Of a DNA stretch of 64,000 bases, positions 46,971 through 54,649 are shown piece by piece (the first letter of the stretch is position 1; every line of letters begins with the position of its first letter). The translations under genes and the position numbers were made by a program. A model generated the notes under the pieces. The model made no database searches, was not told the origin of the DNA, and worked only from the letters and a program-made list of their open reading frames with translations. The stretch comes from Mariniphaga anaerophila (lineage in GTDB: Bacteria; Bacteroidota; Bacteroidia; Bacteroidales; Prolixibacteraceae): positions 248,001-312,000 of the forward strand of contig NZ_FQUM01000005.1 in the NCBI RefSeq assembly GCF_900129025.1, in the 5' to 3' direction.

Positions 46971-47714
46971 TTAAAACCCGGCAATGGTATGTTTTAAAAG
47001 GCGAATTACGTTTTTTACGTTTTGATTAAATACCCTTAAAACTTCTTCCCATGTAACAGGCGCTTCATCAGTTTTCCAGCAGTCGTAATCGGTACTCAAA
47101 GCAACGGCTGCGTAAGGAATCTGCATTTCGTTGGCAAGGATACATTCCGGCGCTACCGACATATTAATAATGTCTGCTCCCCACATTCTGAACATATTTG
47201 ATTCTGCCCGGGTTGAAAAACGTGGCCCTTCAATGGTGATAACCGTTCCTTTATGATGAAAAGCCAAATTCAATTCGCCGGCAGTATCAATCAGTTTTTG
47301 ACGCAGATTTTTGTCAAAAGGATCAGACATGGGACAATGTTGCAGATTCCCAGCTTCAAAACGTTCAAAAAAAGTAATCTCTCGATGGCGTGTAAAATCA
47401 ATAAACTGATCGGGAATCACCAAATCACCCCGCTCTATTTCCCCGCGCAAACTTCCGCAGGCAGTGGTAGCCAAAATATGAGAACACCCCAATTCTTTAA
47501 TTGCCCAAATGTTGGCCCGGCTATTAACCTGTGACGGAGGAATGCCATGATCCCTTCCGTGCCTTGAAAGAATGGCCACTTCAACTCCTTCAATCCGGCC
47601 TGTTTTAAAGGACGAAGATGGATTTCCGTAAGGAGTTTCAACTTCGGTTTCGCCTGGATTTTTCAAAATGTCCGGGTCTTCGAGGCCCGAACCGCCAATG
47701 ATTGCTATTTTCAT
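46971..47714 (-). CDS. mtnP: S-methyl-5'-thioadenosine phosphorylase
   Basis: This 247-aa purine-nucleoside-phosphorylase-family enzyme splits methylthioadenosine with phosphate into adenine and methylthioribose-1-phosphate. Family landmarks are IGGSGL (phosphate binding) at the N-terminus, SRHGRDHGIPPS, ATTACGSLR, IEGPRFSTRAES and the NMSVAPECILANE substrate stretch. I chose the ATG at 47714 because MKIAIIGGSGL is the family N-terminus; the frame opens 14 codons earlier at 47756. It lies just downstream of mtnA, which uses its product. Confidence 0.94.
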   Translation of the reverse strand: MKIAIIGGSGLEDPDILKNPGETEVETPYGNPSSSFKTGRIEGVEVAILSRHGRDHGIPPSQVNSRANIWAIKELGCSHILATTACGSLRGEIERGDLVIPDQFIDFTRHREITFFERFEAGNLQHCPMSDPFDKNLRQKLIDTAGELNLAFHHKGTVITIEGPRFSTRAESNMFRMWGADIINMSVAPECILANEMQIPYAAVALSTDYDCWKTDEAPVTWEEVLRVFNQNVKNVIRLLKHTIAGF

Positions 47715-47811
47715 TTGTATCAAGTTACTATTTTCTAAAGAGTTTGTTGGTAACACTCAAATGCCTCAAACTTCCATTGTGTAAAAAAGGAAATCAGGGG
47801 GCAAACCAAAT

Positions 47812-48918
47812 TTATTGTTTGTTTCCTTCAGGGAAAAGCTGCAAAATGCTCTCTTCGTTTGCACGGCAGATTCCCCGTTCGGTAATCAGTCCGGTTACCA
47901 GCCTGGCAGGCGTAACATCAAAACCAAAATTAGCTGCCCGACTTTTCTCCGGCGTTAACCTCACAGGCTGTATCGATTCTCCGTTCCACCCTTCAATTAA
48001 TGTCACCTCGTCAGGATCTCGCTCTTCAATCGGGATCTCCAGAACACCATTTTTCAGTTGCCAGTCGAATGTTGACGAAGGAAGCGCCACATAAAACGGG
48101 ACGCCGTTGTCTTTAGCAGCGAGTGCTTTAAGGTAAGTTCCTATTTTGTTTGCAACATCTCCGGTAACCGTGGTTCGGTCGCTGCCCACAATTACCAAAT
48201 CTACCATGTTATGCTGCATTAAATGGCCGCCTGTATTATCGGCAATTACCGTGTGGGGTACTCCCTCCTCGCCCAGCTCAAAAGCAGTTAACCGCGCGCC
48301 CTGGTTCCGTGGCCGGGTTTCGTCGGCCCAAACGTGCACCGGAATTCCTTTGTGATGCGCTTTATAAACCGGAGCCGTTGCTGTTCCCCAGTCGATGCAG
48401 GCCAGCCAGCCGGCGTTGCAATGCGTGAGAATATTCACCGGTGCCTGCTTCCTTTCATACATGTCTTCAATGAGCTTCAATCCAAACTCACCAATCTTTT
48501 CACTAAATTCGATTTCCCGAACTTTCAACTCGGTGGCTTTCTTCAACGAAATTTCTTTCAACCGGGGATGCCCGATGTTCAGTTTCATAAACTTCAGCAT
48601 CTCATCTACGGCAAAAGCAAGGTTAACCGCAGTTGGGCGGGCTGTTTTTAAATAGGTAGCTTTTTCGTCGAGGTATTCTTCCAAACTGCTTCCCCTAAAA
48701 TTTAACAATGCCAGGTACATGCCGTAAGCAGCCGTTACTCCAATGAGTGGGGCTCCGCGGACTGCCATGTCGCGAATGGCACAAAAACAATCTTCGGGCG
48801 TTTTCAAATCGAGAATTTCAAAAACAAAAGGAAGTTTTCTCTGATCAATGACCTGAACGACTGAAGAATCCGCTTCATTCAGCCAAATGGTGTGGTATGG
48901 TTTTCCGTTAATTTGCAT
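47812..48918 (-). CDS. mtnA: methylthioribose-1-phosphate isomerase
   Basis: This 368-aa enzyme of methionine salvage converts methylthioribose-1-phosphate to methylthioribulose-1-phosphate. It belongs to the eIF2B-like superfamily. Visible signatures are RGAPLIGVTAAYG near residue 50, the catalytic cysteine in THCNAGWLA and the catalytic aspartate in VGSDRTTVTGDVANKIGTY. It is cotranscribed with mtnP, which supplies its substrate. The later salvage genes (mtnB to mtnD) are not in this window. Confidence 0.96.
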   Translation of the reverse strand: MQINGKPYHTIWLNEADSSVVQVIDQRKLPFVFEILDLKTPEDCFCAIRDMAVRGAPLIGVTAAYGMYLALLNFRGSSLEEYLDEKATYLKTARPTAVNLAFAVDEMLKFMKLNIGHPRLKEISLKKATELKVREIEFSEKIGEFGLKLIEDMYERKQAPVNILTHCNAGWLACIDWGTATAPVYKAHHKGIPVHVWADETRPRNQGARLTAFELGEEGVPHTVIADNTGGHLMQHNMVDLVIVGSDRTTVTGDVANKIGTYLKALAAKDNGVPFYVALPSSTFDWQLKNGVLEIPIEERDPDEVTLIEGWNGESIQPVRLTPEKSRAANFGFDVTPARLVTGLITERGICRANEESILQLFPEGNKQ

Positions 48919-48929
48919 TCAAATGAAAG

Positions 48930-48937
48930 CAAAAATA
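48930..48937 (-). promoter_or_regulatory. candidate -7 promoter element for mtnA-mtnP
   Basis: CAAAAATA reads TATTTTTG on the minus strand and fits TAnnTTTG, 11 bp upstream of the mtnA ATG. This would give a nearly leaderless transcript, so either the match is fortuitous or the leader is very short. Confidence 0.3.
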
Positions 48938-48968
48938 ATATTTATATTCGTGGGCTTAAAGCAAAAAG

Positions 48969-49592
48969 ATGAAACCAAATCTCTCAAATATAAAAAACAT
49001 TGTATTCGACCTGGGAAAAGTGCTGCTGAATCTTGATTTCAATGCATCCATCGGCGCTTTTACAGAACTTGGATTAAATGCCGAAGTTGTTAACAACAAG
49101 CAAGCATACAGTGACCCGATTTTTTATGCGCTGGAAACCGGACAAACTACTCCCGAAAAATTCAGAAACAGAATCCGGCAGGTATTGAAAAAACCAAGTC
49201 TTACCGATCTGCAAATTGATCAGGCATGGTGTGCCATGCTGCTCGATATTCCTTCTGAAAGGGTTCAGCTGTTGCAGCAACTGGGAAAACAATACAATGT
49301 ATATCTGTTTAGTAACACCAACGAAATTCACATCAGTTATTTGCACAAAAACTTTTTCGATACATACCACATTGAATTTCCTTCGCTTTTCGTGAAAGAC
49401 TTTTACTCGCACGAAATTCATGATCGCAAACCGGAATTAAGTTCTTTCCAGAAGGTGATTAAACTTGCCGGAATTATTCCTTCAGAAACACTGTTTGTTG
49501 ACGATTTGAAAGAGAACATTGCAGGAGCTGAAAAAGCAGGACTGAAAACTTTGTGGCTGGAAGAAGGGATGGAGGTTTCAGAACTGTTTTAG
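48969..49592 (+). CDS. HAD-family phosphatase (YihX-like)
   Basis: This 207-aa cytoplasmic HAD hydrolase has motif I FDLGKVLLNLD, motif II FSNTNE, the motif III lysine in DRKPELSSF and motif IV FVDDLKENI. A helical cap lies between motifs I and II (about 25-100). The layout resembles YihX-type sugar-phosphate phosphatases such as alpha-D-glucose-1-phosphatase. The substrate is not predictable from this context. It diverges from mtnA with 50 bp between the starts. Its stop overlaps by 4 bp the stop of the convergent cyclophilin gene. Confidence 0.88.
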   Translation: MKPNLSNIKNIVFDLGKVLLNLDFNASIGAFTELGLNAEVVNNKQAYSDPIFYALETGQTTPEKFRNRIRQVLKKPSLTDLQIDQAWCAMLLDIPSERVQLLQQLGKQYNVYLFSNTNEIHISYLHKNFFDTYHIEFPSLFVKDFYSHEIHDRKPELSSFQKVIKLAGIIPSETLFVDDLKENIAGAEKAGLKTLWLEEGMEVSELF

Positions 49593-50920
49593 TTCAAAAT
49601 CCGGACTCTCTTCAGCCTGATATTTTCGAGAGGCCGCCATTGCCTGTCGGTTTCTACCTGCACAATTTGATCTGCCACTTCCATTCCAGAAATCACTTCG
49701 CCAAAAACAGTATATGTACCGTCGAGATGCGGGGCTCCGCCGATGGTTTTATATGCCTGACGCTGTTCGGAAGAAAATTTATAGCCGTTTTCCTCTTCAA
49801 TTTCATCGAGTTCTTTATCGAAATACTTTCGGCCGGTTACAATGTAAAACTGCGAACCGTCTGAGCGGCGACGCTGGTTTTGGGTGTCCGGTTTCCTGGG
49901 CGAACCAATCATCCCCCGCTTATGATAAAGCCCCGGAACAATATGGGCAGGCAACGTGTATCCCGGGCCTTTCCACCCGACCAAATCACCTTCTTCGGCG
50001 TAGCGGGTGTCTGCAGCTCCGGTTTGAATGCCAAAGTTTGAAATTACCCGGTGAATCAGCAGGCTGTCGTAATAATTTTCCTTTACCAAACGAATAAAGT
50101 TATCGCGGTATTCCGGCGTTTGGTTGAACAACCTGATTGTAATATCTCCCATATCGGTCTCCAGCACCAACCCCTTTATTTTCCGGTTTGCAGCAGCTAC
50201 CTCTTCGTTTGAAAAAGAACGAAGCGACTCCAATGTTTTAACCGGCTCGTCCTGTTTTTCGAGCAGACGCACAATATATATGGAAGGAATTGCAAAGCTC
50301 TGCATTTCGTAACTTACCACATCAGAAAAAGCAATACCAATGGCTTGCCTGTTCGAAACAAAAACAGGAGCACCAAAAGTTGATTTTCGAATCCGGTTGG
50401 TAATTCGATAAAGTTTTGTGCCCTGAACCGTGGTCATGTTCAGCATTTGACCGGTAAATAGTTGCAGCGTTTTTCCGGACGAAGCTGAAAGGTACATTGT
50501 TTTTGCCGTGTTGGGCGCTGTTCCCTGGAAAAGCTCAACAGGCGCACGTTCCATGCTGTCAACCTTAAGCAGAATAATATCATTTATACGATCAACGGCC
50601 ACATACTTGCTGCACTTAAATTTCTCATCAGAATCAAGAGGAGAGAAAACGATATTGTCGGCTTTATTTACAAGAGAGTACCTGGTCGCAATCAAATTTT
50701 TAGTAACAAAAAAACCTTGGCCCGACTCTAGAATCCGCGTTCCGTCAAACGAGTCGAAAGTAACCACCGACTGCCTGAGTTCTTCCCAGCCAGCTTCGGG
50801 TGCCCGGGCTTCAGTTTTTTTCGGCTCGGGTTCTTTTTGATTTTCACCGGTTCCTCGTTCTTTGTTTTTACACGAAAAAAGCAGGGGCACCAGCAAAAAC
50901 GCGACAACAAAAGTTCTCAT
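49589..50920 (-). CDS. lipoprotein: inactive trypsin-like domain fused to a cyclophilin peptidyl-prolyl isomerase
   Basis: This 443-aa protein has a lipobox (LLFSC near residue 16) and a low-complexity Lys/Glu linker. A trypsin/HtrA-like beta-barrel follows (about 50-215) and a C-terminal cyclophilin domain ends it (about 245-443). In the protease part the Asp is kept (INDIILLKV), but the His position reads ATRYSLV and the nucleophile motif reads STFGAPV instead of GNSGGP. It is therefore probably a non-catalytic binding domain. The cyclophilin keeps IHRVISNF, GSQFYIVTG and DGTYTVFGEV, so PPIase activity is plausible in the periplasm. It is third in a cluster of three cyclophilin genes, with one base between it and the preceding gene. 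Confidence 0.88.
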   Translation of the reverse strand: MRTFVVAFLLVPLLFSCKNKERGTGENQKEPEPKKTEARAPEAGWEELRQSVVTFDSFDGTRILESGQGFFVTKNLIATRYSLVNKADNIVFSPLDSDEKFKCSKYVAVDRINDIILLKVDSMERAPVELFQGTAPNTAKTMYLSASSGKTLQLFTGQMLNMTTVQGTKLYRITNRIRKSTFGAPVFVSNRQAIGIAFSDVVSYEMQSFAIPSIYIVRLLEKQDEPVKTLESLRSFSNEEVAAANRKIKGLVLETDMGDITIRLFNQTPEYRDNFIRLVKENYYDSLLIHRVISNFGIQTGAADTRYAEEGDLVGWKGPGYTLPAHIVPGLYHKRGMIGSPRKPDTQNQRRRSDGSQFYIVTGRKYFDKELDEIEEENGYKFSSEQRQAYKTIGGAPHLDGTYTVFGEVISGMEVADQIVQVETDRQWRPLENIRLKRVRILN

Positions 50921-50921
50921 T

Positions 50922-51734
50922 TTAATAATTCAAAACTGTTACAGTTATTTTTACGTCGGTAAAAGGACGATCATTCTCATCGGTTTTAAGGGCGGCAATT
51001 TTATCAATGGTTTCCAGCCCCGAAATACACTCACCGAAAACGGTGTACTTTCCGTCTAAATCGGGGTAGCCGCCCACAGTAGCGTATGCTTTGCGCTGGT
51101 CTTCGGAAAACTCCAGAACATCTGTTTGCAGGTTGTAATCGGTTTCTATTTGCTGCCGTATCTGACTGGCAAGTTCCCGAAACTCTTCCACTTTCTTTTC
51201 TTCTTTCAACTCTTTCAACTGAGCTCGAGCTTCGTCGTTCAGGTACTTATTTACAATTCGGTTCCGGATAGGCCGGTTCACAGCCAGCTCCATGGTATCC
51301 AGTTGCCCGGAAGTGTAAACACTGCCCTTTACAACGTAAAATTGTGAGATGTCAGATTGCTGCCACGGATTAACCTCGTCGGGCTGGCGCGGAGCACAAA
51401 GTGCCCCTTTTTTATGAAAGTGGTGCGGCAAAATTTCATCATCAACAGTTTTATCCGGATCGCCGTAGCCTATCCGTTTTCCGGGAGCTGCATTCTTCGA
51501 ACTTTTAGAACCTCCCTGAATCAAGAAATCCTGAATAACCCGGTAAAACAATGTTTCGTTATAGTAACCTTCCTCTGTCAATTGCAAAAAGGCATCGCGA
51601 TGCTTGGGCGTATCGTCATACAAAACAAAAACCATATCGCCCAAATTGGTGGAAATGCGCACTTTCTTCTGCTGGGCAGAGGCATTCAGCGAAAAAACAA
51701 AAACTATAAGTGTAACTATACCTGCTCTAATCAT
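50922..51734 (-). CDS. secreted cyclophilin-type peptidyl-prolyl isomerase
   Basis: This 270-aa protein has an N-terminal signal peptide (VTLIVFVFSLNASA) and one cyclophilin domain. Conserved stretches are FYRVIQDFLIQGG, with the catalytic arginine, ISQFYVVKG and DGKYTVFGEC. An insertion of about 80 residues, rich in charged helix (about 150-220), splits the domain before the DGKYTVFG part. The same insertion occurs in the next paralogue. It probably assists folding of exported proteins. Gene spacing (1 and 4 bp) indicates one operon. Confidence 0.93.
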   Translation of the reverse strand: MIRAGIVTLIVFVFSLNASAQQKKVRISTNLGDMVFVLYDDTPKHRDAFLQLTEEGYYNETLFYRVIQDFLIQGGSKSSKNAAPGKRIGYGDPDKTVDDEILPHHFHKKGALCAPRQPDEVNPWQQSDISQFYVVKGSVYTSGQLDTMELAVNRPIRNRIVNKYLNDEARAQLKELKEEKKVEEFRELASQIRQQIETDYNLQTDVLEFSEDQRKAYATVGGYPDLDGKYTVFGECISGLETIDKIAALKTDENDRPFTDVKITVTVLNY

Positions 51735-51738
51735 TCTA

Positions 51739-52572
51739 CTATTTTATCGTTTCAATCTTCATTTTCACATCTTGCAGCGGCCGATTGTTTTTATCGGTTT
51801 TTACTGCGGCAATTTTGTCAACAACATCCATTCCTTCAACCACCTCGCCAAAAACAGTGTAGTCGCCATCGAGAGAAGGATACCCGCCAACTGTAGAGTA
51901 TATTTTCCGCTGCTCTTCTGTAAATTTAAAGCCAAGTCCACGGGCTTCAATTAAACTGTCAACTTCAACTCTTATTTCAGCAACCCTGCTATTAAAACCG
52001 TCCCTGTCGTTATTGGTTCTATATTGCTCTATCTCTTCCTGGGCGGCGGTCAGTTTCTCTCGCATCATTTCCTGTGCCAGCTGCTGGTTCTTCATTATTT
52101 CCAGAGTGTCAAGCGCTCCTTCAGAAAAAACTTTTCCCTGTACAATATAAAATTGCGAAGAACTGGATCGCTTTTCAGGATTTGACGGGCCGCCTCGGCG
52201 AGCAGCTGCAACTGCTCCGCGTTTGTGGTAATACCCGGGAAGAATCTCGGCAGGCAGCGTGTAATCCAAAGAACCGCCTCCCAATTGTTTTCCGGGCTCG
52301 GCATTTTTTGATTCGGGATCCCCACCCTGAATCATAAAATTCTGAATAACCCGATGAAAAAGCAATCCGTTGTAAAAATCTTCTTCAACAAGCTTTTCTA
52401 TATTCTTTTTATGTTCTTTCGTTTCGTCGTACAGCTTAATTTTCATGTCTCCATATTCCGTTTTAATCAATATTTGAGCCTCTTCGTTTTGCGGTTTTGC
52501 ATTTCCGCACGACAGCGTTCCCATCAAAAAAAATGCGAACACAAAAATTCCCAGTTTACTCATCACATTCAA
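51739..52572 (-). CDS. cyclophilin-type peptidyl-prolyl isomerase lipoprotein
   Basis: This 277-aa protein has lipobox TLSC near residue 22 and a cyclophilin domain with HRVIQNFMIQGGDP, SSSQFYIVQG and DGDYTVFGEVVEGMDVVDKI. A helical insertion of about 75 residues (about 150-225) lies inside the domain, as in its neighbour. It is the first gene of the three-cyclophilin operon and the most canonical member. Confidence 0.94.
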   Translation of the reverse strand: MNVMSKLGIFVFAFFLMGTLSCGNAKPQNEEAQILIKTEYGDMKIKLYDETKEHKKNIEKLVEEDFYNGLLFHRVIQNFMIQGGDPESKNAEPGKQLGGGSLDYTLPAEILPGYYHKRGAVAAARRGGPSNPEKRSSSSQFYIVQGKVFSEGALDTLEIMKNQQLAQEMMREKLTAAQEEIEQYRTNNDRDGFNSRVAEIRVEVDSLIEARGLGFKFTEEQRKIYSTVGGYPSLDGDYTVFGEVVEGMDVVDKIAAVKTDKNNRPLQDVKMKIETIK

Positions 52573-52645
52573 CTTTTGTTAACTGATATTAAAAATTTCC
52601 GTAAATATAACAAGATGACAAAAAACTTTATTCTCTTTACGGCCT

Positions 52646-52668
52646 TTCCTGACCCGGAAAATCAGGAA
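52646..52668. repeat. short inverted repeat upstream of the GNAT gene
   Basis: TTCCTGA and TCAGGAA are perfectly complementary across a 9-base loop, ending 17 bp before the ATG at 52686. It could be a leader hairpin or an operator in the divergent 113-bp region. There is no T-run. Confidence 0.35.
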
Positions 52669-52685
52669 CAACACTATAAAACACA

Positions 52686-53228
52686 ATGGAGCACATACAA
52701 ATTGACTCAAAATTACGGCTTGAAACAATAAAACTCTCTATGGCAAAAATCGTTTTTGATGCCATTGATCAGAACCGGAATTTTCTGAAAGAGTGGCTGC
52801 CATTTATTGAAGAGACACAACAAATAGAACACACAAAGGAATTTATTGCAGGAATAGTTTCGCAGCAGGGTAAGAAAAGAGACGAAGTTTTTACCATCTG
52901 GTACAACCAGGAGTTTGCCGGACTCATCGGGTTGAAAGATACCGACTGGGTGAACCACAAAACAGAACTGGGCTATTGGCTGATACCCAAAATGCAGGGG
53001 AAAGGAATAATTACCAACGCTGTAAACAAGCTGACAAAAATCGCTTTCACAAAACTGGGAATGAACCGGGTTCAAATAAAAGTAGCCTGCGGAAATGCCA
53101 AAAGCGCTGCAATTCCCAAACGGTTGAATTTTAGTTACGAAGGAACTGAACGACAGGGAGAATTCCACCACGGAAAGTATATGGATTTAGAAATTTACAG
53201 CTGCCTGAGAGAAGACTTTTTCGTGTAA
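52686..53228 (+). CDS. GNAT-family N-acetyltransferase (RimJ/RimL type)
   Basis: This 180-aa cytoplasmic acetyl-CoA-dependent transferase has the RimL-like N-terminal pattern (LRLETI...FLKEWLPF), GLIGLKD, a strand-helix GYWLIPKMQGKGIIT with the Q/RxxGxG acetyl-CoA motif, and NRVQIKVACGNAKS followed by LNFSYEGTERQ. The substrate may be a ribosomal protein N-terminus or a small amine; the sequence does not decide. It is divergent from the cyclophilin operon. Confidence 0.9.
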   Translation: MEHIQIDSKLRLETIKLSMAKIVFDAIDQNRNFLKEWLPFIEETQQIEHTKEFIAGIVSQQGKKRDEVFTIWYNQEFAGLIGLKDTDWVNHKTELGYWLIPKMQGKGIITNAVNKLTKIAFTKLGMNRVQIKVACGNAKSAAIPKRLNFSYEGTERQGEFHHGKYMDLEIYSCLREDFFV

Positions 53229-53309
53229 ACAAATGCTCAAAAAAAGCCTTATTCAACTGTCTATTAATCTCTTAAAAATGAATTTATCGTTAATCTCTAT
53301 TCATAAAAA

Positions 53310-53339
53310 TTTGATATTCGAAGAAACTTCATATATTTG
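53310..53339 (+). promoter_or_regulatory. promoter of the ACP-like gene (-33/-7 type)
   Basis: TTTG at 53310-53313 and TATATTTG at 53332-53339 are 18 bp apart, close to the Bacteroidota consensus. The predicted start near 53346 leaves a leader of about 60 nt before the ATG at 53407. Confidence 0.6.
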
Positions 53340-53406
53340 ACCCGTTAATTCGTTTATTCGGTTTTTTAATTAAATACTACAACAGTATTTCTCGATTACA
53401 AAAACT

Positions 53407-53643
53407 ATGGAAGAAAATAAAATTAGAAGAAATCTTTACCGCGTTTTGAGAAAAACGGGGGTACAAAAAAACGACATTCAACTGGAAGCTTCATATCATA
53501 ACGATTTGAACTTTGACTCGGTTGACTGGAAAATTTTCACTTTCTACCTGGAGGGTATTTTTGACATATCAGTTCGTGACGAAGAGTTACTGAACCTGGG
53601 TAGTGTAAACGACACCGTAAAATTTTTAAAACATACGGCATAG
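53407..53643 (+). CDS. stand-alone acyl-carrier-protein-like protein
   Basis: This 78-aa acidic protein has a four-helix ACP layout. The predicted phosphopantetheine attachment serine is in LNFDSVDW, at about residue 39, replacing the canonical LGxDSLD. The following helix II residues (KIFTFYLEGIFDI) match ACP spacing, although FDSVDW is atypical. It is not beside fab genes, so it is unlikely to be the housekeeping AcpP. It may serve an accessory acylation or signalling role. It has its own promoter and terminator. Confidence 0.75.
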   Translation: MEENKIRRNLYRVLRKTGVQKNDIQLEASYHNDLNFDSVDWKIFTFYLEGIFDISVRDEELLNLGSVNDTVKFLKHTA

Positions 53644-53677
53644 CTTTTATTTGGTGATTATTTATTACAAAATAGGA

Positions 53678-53709
53678 AGAGGGCAAGAACCATTTGCTCT
53701 CTTTTTTTG
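53678..53709 (+). terminator. intrinsic terminator after the ACP-like gene
   Basis: AGAGGGCAA and TTGCTCTCT form a 9-bp stem with one G-T wobble and a 7-base loop, followed by a run of seven T residues. Confidence 0.85.
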
Positions 53710-53756
53710 TTCACTCATTTAATTGTAATTTTAGAACAAATTTTAATTTATATCAA

Positions 53757-54569
53757 ATGGAATCGTTGAATACACTTTGGGAAAAACTTCATGATGCTGT
53801 TATGATGTTTGGCCCGCGCCTGGTTGGCGCAATTATCACACTTATTATCGGCTGGTGGCTCATCAAAATCATCCAGCGGAGTGTAAGAAAAGCTTTTGAG
53901 AAAAGAGAAATGGAACCTTCGCTCAGAGGTTTTTTGAACAGCATGATCGGAATTCTGCTAAAAACACTGCTTATAATAAGCGTTGTTGGAATGGCAGGTG
54001 TGGAAATGACATCGTTTATTGCAATTTTAGGTGCTGCCGGTCTTGCCGTTGGAATGGCGCTTTCGGGCACACTGCAAAATTTTGCAGGCGGTGTTATTAT
54101 TTTGCTTTTCAAACCTTTTAAATCTGGCGACTTTATTGAAGCGCAAGGACATTCTGGTTCGGTTAGTGAAATACAAATTTTCAACACCATTCTGAAAACT
54201 CCCGACAACAAAACAATCATTATTCCGAACGGTGGTCTTTCAACCGGCTCAATGATCAATTACAGCACTGAGCCTCAAAGAAGGGTAGATTTTGTTTTCG
54301 GAATTGGTTATGGTGACGACGTTGATAAGGCAAAAGCAGTTATTCAGAAATTAATTGACGGCGACAACCGTATTCTGAAAGACCCTGCACCTTTTATTGC
54401 AGTTAGCGAACTGGCCGACAGCTCGGTTAATCTTGTTGTTCGCGTTTGGGCCGAAGCTTCAAATTATTGGGGCATTTATTTTGACATGCACGAAAAGGTT
54501 TACAAATCATTCGATAAAGAAGGCCTGAATATTCCGTTCCCACAAATGGATGTTCACGTTCACAAATAA
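53757..54569 (+). CDS. small-conductance mechanosensitive channel (MscS family)
   Basis: This 270-aa inner-membrane channel opens under membrane tension to release osmolytes. Three TM helices are visible (about 18-40, 60-82 and 85-110), with the Gly/Ala-rich pore helix GAAGLAVGMALSGTLQNFAGG. The MscS beta domain follows with FKSGDFIEAQG, TIIIPNGGLSTG and the C-terminal alpha/beta domain. I chose the ATG at 53757 (MESLNTLW) because the 21 codons before it look like untranslated leader overlapping the upstream terminator. Its length is close to that of E. coli MscS (286 aa). Confidence 0.94.
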   Translation: MESLNTLWEKLHDAVMMFGPRLVGAIITLIIGWWLIKIIQRSVRKAFEKREMEPSLRGFLNSMIGILLKTLLIISVVGMAGVEMTSFIAILGAAGLAVGMALSGTLQNFAGGVIILLFKPFKSGDFIEAQGHSGSVSEIQIFNTILKTPDNKTIIIPNGGLSTGSMINYSTEPQRRVDFVFGIGYGDDVDKAKAVIQKLIDGDNRILKDPAPFIAVSELADSSVNLVVRVWAEASNYWGIYFDMHEKVYKSFDKEGLNIPFPQMDVHVHK

Positions 54570-54587
54570 AAACTACAGCATTCAAAC

Positions 54588-54630
54588 AAAAAAAGGATGG
54601 TTTCAGAATTACAGAAACCATCCTTTTTTT
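54588..54630. terminator. bidirectional intrinsic terminator
   Basis: AAAAAAAGGATGGTTTC and GAAACCATCCTTTTTTT form a 17-bp perfect stem around a 9-base loop. It ends the mscS transcript and the convergent GH97 transcript. Confidence 0.95.
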
Positions 54631-54649
54631 ATAGACGATACAATCGTAA

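Noticed and set aside
52354-52731. 125-codon + strand frame overlapping the cyclophilin start region
   Set aside because: Antisense to the cyclophilin gene and overlapping the real GNAT start; no recognisable protein features.
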